Positions 21,882 to 27,329 of a stretch of DNA of 27,329 nucleotides are shown in pieces. The first letter of the stretch is position 1. Each line of letters opens with the position of its first letter. The translations under genes and the position numbers were made by a program. Under the pieces are notes generated by a model. It searched no databases and was not told where the DNA came from. It saw only the letters and a list, made by a program, of their open reading frames with translations. The DNA comes from Caulobacteraceae bacterium (GTDB lineage: Bacteria > Pseudomonadota > Alphaproteobacteria > Caulobacterales > Caulobacteraceae): assembly GCA_004144935.1 (NCBI GenBank), contig SDZP01000005.1, positions 1-27,329 of the forward strand. The letters run 5' to 3'.

Positions 21882-24506
21882 ATGGGACGAGCCGCCATCA
21901 GGCTGCTGGGGGGCTGCAGCGCGATGGCGCTGGCCATGGTTGCGGCAGCGCCGGCTTTCGCCCAGACCGAGGAGCCGGCCGCCGTCGACGAGGTGGTGAT
22001 CACCGGTATTCGCGGCAGCCTGCGGGAAGGCCTGGCGGTCAAGCGCGAGGCGGACAAGGTGGTCGAGGCCATCTCCGCCGACGACATCGGCCAGATGCCC
22101 AACGTCACCATCGCCGAATCCATCGCCCGGCTGCCGGGGGTCAACGCCACGCGCGACCGGGGCAACGACAGCCAGGCGGTTGTCCGGGGCCTGGGGCCGC
22201 GGCTGGTGCTGGGCACCATCAATGGCCGCGAGGTGGCCACCTCCGAGCCGGACCGCAATGTCCGCTGGGAAATCTATCCGTCCGAAGTCGTCTCCGGCGT
22301 CCAGGTCTACAAGTCGCAGTCGGCCGACCTGATCGCCGGCGGGGTCGCGGCGACCATCAACATCTCTACCGTCAGCCCGCTGGACTATCGCGGCCCGGCC
22401 TTCGTGCTCAGCGCCGGACCGGTATATTACGACAAGGGCAAGGACCTGCCCGACTACGACCCCTGGGGCTACCGTCTCAGCGGCTCCCATGTCGGCACGA
22501 TCGGCGACAGCTTCGGCTACGCCCTCGGCATCAGCGCCCAGAAGCAGAAGAACGGCTACGCCTCGCTGCAGGGCTGGGGCTACAACGACTCCACCATCCG
22601 GCCCGGCGACAACAGCGGCGACCTGAACGGCGACGGCCGGCTCGACGCCACGCCCTGGGGGGCCCAGACCGAGGTCAAGCGCCTCGACCAGGATCGCCTG
22701 GGGGTGATGGGCGCCATCGAATGGCGGCCGAGCAACGATTTCCGGCTGAAGGTCGATGCCCTCTATTCGGTGATCGACATCCAGGAAGGCCAGGACCAGA
22801 CCTGGTTCGGCAACAACGGCGTCACCGGCAACTGGGGTAACGGCAGCTTCGGGGCCTACAATGGCGCGGGTTCGTCCTATGTTCTGGTCAACGACACCGT
22901 CGTCGCGGCGACCCTGAACAACGCCTTCACCTCGGTGACCAACGTCATTGCCCAGTACGACGAGAAGAAGACCCTCTTCGTGACCGGCGCCAACGCCGCC
23001 TGGACCCTGGGCGCCTGGGACCTGAAGTTCGACCTGTCCTATTCCAAGGCCGAGCGGGAGAACACCTGGCAGGCGGTGGTCAGCGAGGTCTATCCCAACA
23101 CCCTGTCGTTCGACTTCCGCGGCAAGCCCTCGGTTTCGGTCAGCAGCAACACTGCCGACCCGACCATCCAGTTCGCCCCCGGCTATCGCCCCGGCATCCA
23201 CGACGGACCCGAGAACCTCGAGGACGAGCTGGCCGCGTTGGCCTTCGACGGCTCGCGCGCCATCGACGGAAGCTTCCTGACCAGTGTCGATTTCGGCCTG
23301 CGCCTGTCGGACCGGACCAAGAACCACAGCCGCCTGAACTGGAACCAGCCGCCGCTCGGCGGCGGCGTGGCCCTGCCGGCCGACCTGCTCTACGCCTACG
23401 AGGTCGACGACCTGGACGTCCCGGCCCTGCTCGGCACCCGCAACTTCCGGGCCCTGGTGCAGGCGGCCTACGGCGGCTTCGACCGCTCGCTGGCCTTCGA
23501 CAACCCGCTGCAGCGCTGGGAGGTCGAGGAGAGCAATCTGGAAGGCTATGTGAAGCTCGACTTCAAGGCCGACTGGGGCGTGCCGGTCAGCGGCAACGTC
23601 GGGGTCCGGGTCGTCCATGTCGAAACGACCAGCAAGGGCAACCAGCAGATCGGCGCGGTCGTCACCCCGGCCAGCGTCGACCACGACTATACCGAGGTGC
23701 TGCCCAGCGGCAGCCTCAACTTCGAGCTCAGCGAGGACAGCGTCCTGCGGCTGGGCCTGGCCCGCGTCATCGCCCGGCCGCCGCTGGACGAGATGCGCGT
23801 CAGCCGCAACCTGTCAGACCCCCTGGTGCCGCCGCTGACCGGCAGCGACGGAAATCCGCGGCTGGATCCGTTCAAGGCGACGCAGCTGGACGTCTCCTAC
23901 GAGTGGTATTTCCACGAGGAGGCCCTGGCGGCGGTGTCGGCCTATTACAAGGACGTCGACAGCCACATCGGCTACCTGCAGCAGAACGTGCTGATCGACG
24001 GCAACAACTACCTGATCACCGGCCCGTTCAACGGCGAGGGCGGCACGATCAAGGGCGTCGAGCTGACCTTCCAGACCCCCTTCTTCTTCATCCCGGGGCT
24101 GCAGGATTTCGGCATCTATTCGAACTACGCCTACGTCGATTCCGACCTCAAGGAGTTCTCGCCGATCGGCAACCCGCTCGACGCCACCGGCCTGGCCGAG
24201 CACACGGCGACGGTCGACGTCTACTACAACAACGGCCCGTTCGAGGTGCGGCTGGGCTACAAATACCACAGCCCCTTCACGGTGATTTACGGCTGGAACG
24301 GCTCGGAACTGCAGACGCTGGAGGAGGAGACGACCTTCGATCTCTCCACCTCCTGGCAGGTCAACGAACGGATCGGGCTGCGGCTGCAGGTCAACAACCT
24401 GACCGATGAGGCGCTGCGGATCTACCGCGACAACGATCCCAATCGCCTTGGCCGCTATGACACCTACGGCCGACGCATCCTCTTCGACGTGACCTTCAAG
24501 TTCTGA
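21882..24506 (+). CDS. TonB-dependent receptor (Xanthomonas/Caulobacter carbohydrate class)
   Basis: The 874-residue outer-membrane receptor has a signal peptide (1-27, ending AFA before QTEEP), a TonB-box region around DEVVITGIRGSLREGLAVKREAD, a plug domain (about 45-170; DDIGQMPNVTIAESIARLPGVN, VVRGLGPRL) and a C-terminal 22-strand-type barrel ending in FKF. The ITGIRGSL start and the plug motifs are those of the TonB-Xanth-Caul group, which imports plant oligosaccharides. The neighbouring endo-galactanase suggests galactan or galacto-oligosaccharides as the substrate; this is inference. A GGGAGG site at 21871-21876 fixes the start. An intrinsic terminator follows the stop codon. Uptake needs TonB-ExbBD from elsewhere. 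Confidence 0.93.
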   Translation: MGRAAIRLLGGCSAMALAMVAAAPAFAQTEEPAAVDEVVITGIRGSLREGLAVKREADKVVEAISADDIGQMPNVTIAESIARLPGVNATRDRGNDSQAVVRGLGPRLVLGTINGREVATSEPDRNVRWEIYPSEVVSGVQVYKSQSADLIAGGVAATINISTVSPLDYRGPAFVLSAGPVYYDKGKDLPDYDPWGYRLSGSHVGTIGDSFGYALGISAQKQKNGYASLQGWGYNDSTIRPGDNSGDLNGDGRLDATPWGAQTEVKRLDQDRLGVMGAIEWRPSNDFRLKVDALYSVIDIQEGQDQTWFGNNGVTGNWGNGSFGAYNGAGSSYVLVNDTVVAATLNNAFTSVTNVIAQYDEKKTLFVTGANAAWTLGAWDLKFDLSYSKAERENTWQAVVSEVYPNTLSFDFRGKPSVSVSSNTADPTIQFAPGYRPGIHDGPENLEDELAALAFDGSRAIDGSFLTSVDFGLRLSDRTKNHSRLNWNQPPLGGGVALPADLLYAYEVDDLDVPALLGTRNFRALVQAAYGGFDRSLAFDNPLQRWEVEESNLEGYVKLDFKADWGVPVSGNVGVRVVHVETTSKGNQQIGAVVTPASVDHDYTEVLPSGSLNFELSEDSVLRLGLARVIARPPLDEMRVSRNLSDPLVPPLTGSDGNPRLDPFKATQLDVSYEWYFHEEALAAVSAYYKDVDSHIGYLQQNVLIDGNNYLITGPFNGEGGTIKGVELTFQTPFFFIPGLQDFGIYSNYAYVDSDLKEFSPIGNPLDATGLAEHTATVDVYYNNGPFEVRLGYKYHSPFTVIYGWNGSELQTLEEETTFDLSTSWQVNERIGLRLQVNNLTDEALRIYRDNDPNRLGRYDTYGRRILFDVTFKF

Positions 24507-24527
24507 CGACGGCTGTCTTGCGCGACT

Positions 24528-24559
24528 GGCGGGCGGCCTCGGCTGTCCGCCGCCTTTTT
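24528..24559 (+). terminator. Intrinsic terminator between receptor and galactanase genes
   Basis: GGCGG (24528-24532) and CGG (24534-24536) pair with CCG (24547-24549) and CCGCC (24550-24554), with one bulged G and a 10-base loop, followed by TTTTT (24555-24559). It lies 21 bases after the receptor stop and only 14 bases before the galactanase start, so it likely attenuates rather than abolishes read-through. Confidence 0.65.
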
Positions 24560-24573
24560 CCGTGGAGTTCGAG

Positions 24574-25695
24574 ATGAAGCGCCGTCTCTGCCTGCTGACC
24601 GCCCTGGCCATGCTGGCCCCGACTGACGGGTGGACACAGACGCCAGCAGCCAAGGGGCCGTGGTTCGGCGCCGACCTGTCGTTCGTCAACGAGATGGAGG
24701 ACTGCGGGGCGGTGTTCCGCGAGAAGGGGGTCAAGAAGGACGCCTACGTGATCTTCAGGGAGCATGGCGCCAACCTGGTGCGCATCCGGCTGTGGAACGA
24801 TCCCGACTGGACCCGCTACAGCACCCTCGCCGACGTGAAGAAGAGCATCCGCCGGGCCCGGGCGCTGGGGATGCAGGTGCTGCTCGACTTCCATTATTCC
24901 GACACCTGGGCGGACGGCGACAAGCAGATCGTCCCCAAGGCCTGGAAGACGCTGGACACGCCGGCCCAGGCGCAGGCCCTGCACAGGTTCACCTACGACA
25001 CCCTGATGGCGCTGGAGGCCGACGGGCTGATGCCCGAGCTGGTCCAGGTCGGCAACGAGACCAATGGCGAGGTCCTCGGCGAGGCGGACTGGGGGAAACG
25101 TCCGATAAACTGGACGCGCAACGCGCTGCTGCTGAACGCCGGCGTGCGGGCGGTGCGCGAGGCGGGGGAAAAATCGGCGATCAAGCCGAAGGTGATGCTG
25201 CATATCGCCCAGCCGGAGAACGTCGAGCCCTGGTTCGAGGCCGCCGCCAAGGCCGGCCTGACCGACTTCGACCAGATCGGCGTCAGCTACTACGGAAAGT
25301 GGTCGAAGTACTCGATCAAGGGCCTGGGCGAGGTGCTTGGCCGGCTGACCGCCGCCTATCCGGGCAAGGACGTCATCCTGGTCGAGACCGCCTATCCCTG
25401 GACCCTGGGCTGGAAGGACGAGCTGGGCAATGTGCTGGGCGAGGACAGCCTGATCGCCGGCTATCCGGCTACCCCGGAAGGCCAGCAGCGCTACATGGCC
25501 GACGTCACCCGCACGGTCATGCAGAACGGCGGCGACGGGGTGGTCTACTGGGAGCCGGCCTGGGTCTCGACCAACTGCAAGACGCCTTGGGGGCGAGGCT
25601 CCAGTTGGGAGAACGCGACCTTCTTCGACTTCAACCGGCGCAACGAGCTGCTGCCGGCCATCGACTTCATGCGCCCGCCGGCAGGGCCTCGATAA
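24574..25695 (+). CDS. Arabinogalactan endo-beta-1,4-galactanase, GH53
   Basis: The 373-residue protein has a signal sequence (MKRRLCLLTALAMLAPTDGW, cleavage near residue 22) and a single GH53 (beta/alpha)8 barrel. Signatures are GADLSFVNEMEDCG near the start, the NLVRIRLWNDP strand, LLDFHYSDTWAD, the acid/base Glu162 in QVGNETNGE, VSYYGKW, the nucleophile Glu271 in ILVETAYPWT, and the late GVVYWEPAWV strand. GH53 enzymes cleave beta-1,4-galactan in type I arabinogalactan and pectin side chains, releasing galacto-oligosaccharides, probably in the periplasm or at the outer membrane. GTGGAG at 24562-24567 is the ribosome site for the ATG at 24574. Its last 29 bases overlap the end of the convergent GntR gene. 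Confidence 0.93.
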   Translation: MKRRLCLLTALAMLAPTDGWTQTPAAKGPWFGADLSFVNEMEDCGAVFREKGVKKDAYVIFREHGANLVRIRLWNDPDWTRYSTLADVKKSIRRARALGMQVLLDFHYSDTWADGDKQIVPKAWKTLDTPAQAQALHRFTYDTLMALEADGLMPELVQVGNETNGEVLGEADWGKRPINWTRNALLLNAGVRAVREAGEKSAIKPKVMLHIAQPENVEPWFEAAAKAGLTDFDQIGVSYYGKWSKYSIKGLGEVLGRLTAAYPGKDVILVETAYPWTLGWKDELGNVLGEDSLIAGYPATPEGQQRYMADVTRTVMQNGGDGVVYWEPAWVSTNCKTPWGRGSSWENATFFDFNRRNELLPAIDFMRPPAGPR

Positions 25696-26512
25696 GCGGG
25701 TCGTCGCCCGCGTCGGCCGTCAGCATCAGGTCCAGGGCTTCCTGGATCAGCGCCCGCATGGCGGTCTCCGCGGTGTCGGCGTCGCCGGCCAGGATCGCGT
25801 CGGACACCACCTTGTGGTCGTAGACGCTGGCCAGCCGAACGCCCTTGTAGAAGTTGGTTCGCCGGATCGAGAAGCGCAGGGCCGTCTCGATCAGCTCGCA
25901 CAGCTGGGCGAAGAAGGGGTTGCCGCTGGCCCGCAGGATCGAGGCGTGGAAGGCGATGTCGGAGGTCAGCGGATCGTCGTCGCCCCGCTCGGCGGCGATC
26001 ATCCGCTCGATGGCGACGTTGATCCGGGCCTTCTCGGCCGGTCCGGCTTCTTTCGCGGCCAGGGCGGCGGCGGCCGGCTCGACGCCGAGCCGGACCTGGG
26101 TGAATTCGATGAGCAGGCGCAGGGAGAATTTGCGCTCCAGGGTCCAGCGCAGGACGTCGGGGTCGAGCAGGTTCCAGGCCGATTCCGGCTGCACCCAGGT
26201 GCCCTGGCGCGGCCGGGCCTTCAGCAGGCCCTTGGCGGTCAGCATCTTGACCGCCTCGCGCACGACGCTGCGGCTGGCCTCGTACTGCAGGCACAGGTCG
26301 CCCTCCACCGGGAAGGGATTGGCGGCGTGGTAACGGCCGGTGACGATGGCGATGCCCAGGTCCTCGACGATACTGGTGGTCAGGTTCTGGCCGCCGCCGG
26401 CGGCGCGCATGGTCGTTTCGCCCTGGTGTTCGCCGGCCGTTGAGGCCTGACTCGTTGTGGATGGGACAGTGCGCATGAACCGCCCGCGCAGGCCAGAGCG
26501 TTGAAGGGTCAT
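25667..26512 (-). CDS. GntR/FadR-family regulator, DgoR-like
   Basis: The 281-residue protein has an N-terminal winged helix (about 42-105: LTTSIVEDLGIAIVTGRY, YEASRSVVREAVKMLTAKGLLKARPRQGTWV) and a C-terminal all-helical FCD ligand-binding domain (about 125-265), with the metal/ligand residues in SDIAFHASILRASGN and the late histidine in YDHKVV. The following-gene context (dgoA and dgoK upstream in the same operon) points to a DgoR-type repressor responding to galactonate or a related sugar acid; this is inferred. The ATG at 26512 overlaps the dgoA stop (ATGA), favouring that start, but the first ~34 residues look weakly conserved, and Met35 (26410) is an alternative. Confidence 0.85.
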   Translation of the reverse strand: MTLQRSGLRGRFMRTVPSTTSQASTAGEHQGETTMRAAGGGQNLTTSIVEDLGIAIVTGRYHAANPFPVEGDLCLQYEASRSVVREAVKMLTAKGLLKARPRQGTWVQPESAWNLLDPDVLRWTLERKFSLRLLIEFTQVRLGVEPAAAALAAKEAGPAEKARINVAIERMIAAERGDDDPLTSDIAFHASILRASGNPFFAQLCELIETALRFSIRRTNFYKGVRLASVYDHKVVSDAILAGDADTAETAMRALIQEALDLMLTADAGDDPLIEALPAGA

Positions 26513-27135
26513 CGGCCGCTCTCTCGCCAGGCCTGGGCGAACCGCCGGGCCCGTTCGCCGACGACGTCCGCGCCATCGCCGGGCCTATAGAGCGAGGAGC
26601 CGATGCCGAAGCCGGCGGCCCCGACCGCGCGCCAGCCCGCCAGGGTGTCCGGATCGACGCCGCCGACCGCCAGCACGGGCGCGGAGGCCGGCAGCACGGC
26701 CTTCATCGCCTTGAGCGCCGCATGGCCGGCCACGTCCGCCGGGAACAGCTTCAGGGCGTCGGCCCCGGCCTTGAGGGCCGCGAAGGCCTCGGTCGGGGTG
26801 AAGACGCCGGGGGCGGAGATGAGGCCGGCCGCCTTGCTGGCGGCGATGACCGCCGGGTCGGTGTTGGGCGAGACGATCAGCTGGCCGCCGGCCCCGGCGA
26901 CCGCCGCGACGTCATCGGTGGTCAGCACCGTGCCCGCCCCGACCAGCAGGCGATCCCCGAAGGCCTCGCCGATCAGCCGGATGCTCTCCAGCGGCCTGGG
27001 CGAGTTGAGCGGCACTTCCAGCGCCAGGAAGCCGGCGGCCTCGAGGGCGGCGGCGATGTCGACCGCCTCCTCGGGTTTGACGCCCCGCAGAATGGCGATC
27101 AGCGGCAGGGTCTCGAGAATCCGGGTCCAGGTCAT
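26509..27135 (-). CDS. dgoA: 2-dehydro-3-deoxy-6-phosphogalactonate aldolase
   Basis: The 208-residue class I aldolase cleaves 2-keto-3-deoxy-6-phosphogalactonate to pyruvate and glyceraldehyde 3-phosphate, the final step of the De Ley-Doudoroff galactose route. Motifs of the KDPG/KDPGal family are IAILRGVKPEEA, Glu40 in LEVPLNSP (the NSP, as opposed to the TLRTP of KDPG aldolase, favours DgoA), VGAGTVL, SPNTDP, the Schiff-base Lys129 in LKLFPAD, and VGGVDPDTL. It is a cytoplasmic trimer in known members. The ATG at 27135 has a GGAGG site and overlaps the upstream dgoK stop (ATGA). A longer frame to 27327 crosses the dgoK end and the inverted repeat and is not real. Confidence 0.93.
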   Translation of the reverse strand: MTWTRILETLPLIAILRGVKPEEAVDIAAALEAAGFLALEVPLNSPRPLESIRLIGEAFGDRLLVGAGTVLTTDDVAAVAGAGGQLIVSPNTDPAVIAASKAAGLISAPGVFTPTEAFAALKAGADALKLFPADVAGHAALKAMKAVLPASAPVLAVGGVDPDTLAGWRAVGAAGFGIGSSLYRPGDGADVVGERARRFAQAWRESGR

Positions 27136-27167
27136 GTCCTCGCCTCCCAGATGCGCCACAGGCCCCG
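27090..27167. repeat. Left arm of a 78-bp perfect inverted repeat
   Basis: Every base here is complementary to 27252-27329 read backward; the identity stops at 27168/27251. The arm covers the last codons of dgoK and the first 15 codons of dgoA. The spacer between the arms is 84 bases. Confidence 0.95.
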
Positions 27168-27251
27168 GGCCGAGGCCTCGCCCCCGTCGATGATACGGGC
27201 CGCCGGCCGGCCGGCCAGGTCCAGCACCGTGCGGTAGAGCTCGCCGAGGCG
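27132..27251 (-). CDS. dgoK: 2-dehydro-3-deoxygalactonokinase, C-terminal 39 residues (partial)
   Basis: Reading the minus strand from 27251, an open frame gives RLGELYRTVLDLAGR, then ARIIDGGEASARGLWRIWEAR, and stops at 27132, overlapping the dgoA start in ATGA. Position directly upstream of dgoA and the terminal pattern of a helix, a strand ending in ID/GE, then an alanine-rich helix with GL fit the C-terminus of DgoK-type 2-keto-3-deoxygalactonate kinases, which make the DgoA substrate. The identification rests mainly on operon logic. The gene is cut at 27251/27252, where the sequence turns back on itself. Confidence 0.6.
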   Translation of the reverse strand, partial: RLGELYRTVLDLAGRPAARIIDGGEASARGLWRIWEART

Positions 27252-27329
27252 CGGGGCCTGTGGCGCATCTGGGAGGCGAGGACATGACCTGGACCCGGAT
27301 TCTCGAGACCCTGCCGCTGATCGCCATTC
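27252..27329. repeat. Right arm of the 78-bp inverted repeat at the window edge
   Basis: This arm repeats, on the plus strand, the dgoK end and the dgoA start (second ATG at 27284) and runs exactly to the last base of the window. Such a fold-back at a sequence end is typical of an assembly or amplification artefact; a genuine inverted duplication cannot be excluded from sequence alone. Confidence 0.9.

Noticed and set aside
21819..23684. 621-residue frame antisense to the TonB-dependent receptor
   Set aside because: Codon-bias shadow with no recognisable domain; the receptor frame has plug, barrel and signal peptide.
27136..27327. 64-residue N-terminal extension of dgoA
   Set aside because: It crosses the dgoK C-terminus in another frame and the inverted repeat junction; the ATG at 27135 has a GGAGG site and fits the family length.

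Overview
The window looks like a chromosomal piece of a GC-rich alphaproteobacterium of the Caulobacterales (Caulobacter/Phenylobacterium type). The evidence is very strong G/C bias at third codon positions, a TonB-dependent receptor of the Xanthomonas/Caulobacter class, an autotransporter of the kind common in that order, dense regulator/enzyme gene pairs, and a compact valine-degradation operon. No rRNA, tRNA, CRISPR array, phage or insertion sequence was recognised. Both ends cut through genes, and the right end folds back on itself in a 78-bp perfect inverted repeat, which looks like a contig edge.

Layout. 1-1188: the start of a probable enoyl-CoA hydratase (minus) diverges from an APH-fold phosphotransferase of the ACAD10/11-LvaA type. 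1280-6063: a small secreted protein, a large autotransporter with four Asp-rich calcium-binding-like insertions, and a four-EF-hand protein, an apparent Ca2+-themed cluster. 6345-8557: an OmpR/EnvZ-type two-component pair with overlapping genes. 8864-11574: an RsbQ/KAI2-like alpha/beta-hydrolase, then, after a 2-base gap, a soluble hybrid histidine kinase. 11777-13576: an AraC regulator divergent from a short-chain dehydrogenase (SDR). 13660-15281: a GcvA-like LysR regulator divergent from a 52-residue protein, then trmL.

15325-21740: a LysR regulator divergent from a valine-catabolism operon: mmsA, an isobutyryl-CoA-dehydrogenase-like gene, a 3-hydroxyisobutyryl-CoA hydrolase gene, mmsB and, last, a dihydropteridine-reductase-like SDR. 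Together the four core enzymes cover isobutyryl-CoA to propionyl-CoA except the methacrylyl-CoA hydration step. A near-ideal LysR operator lies against the regulator start codon.

21882-27251: a galactan/galactose module. A TonB-dependent receptor and a GH53 endo-galactanase (plus strand), separated by an intrinsic terminator, face a minus-strand operon dgoK'-dgoA-GntR regulator. The expected flow is oligosaccharide capture, cleavage by GH53, and release of galactose that enters the De Ley-Doudoroff route, in which KDPGal aldolase yields pyruvate and glyceraldehyde 3-phosphate. The transporter and the first oxidative steps are not in view.

The best lead for something little described is the hydrolase/hybrid-kinase pair at 8864-11574. 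It resembles the RsbQ-RsbP stress-signalling pair of Bacillus, but the PP2C phosphatase is replaced by a histidine kinase with a receiver.
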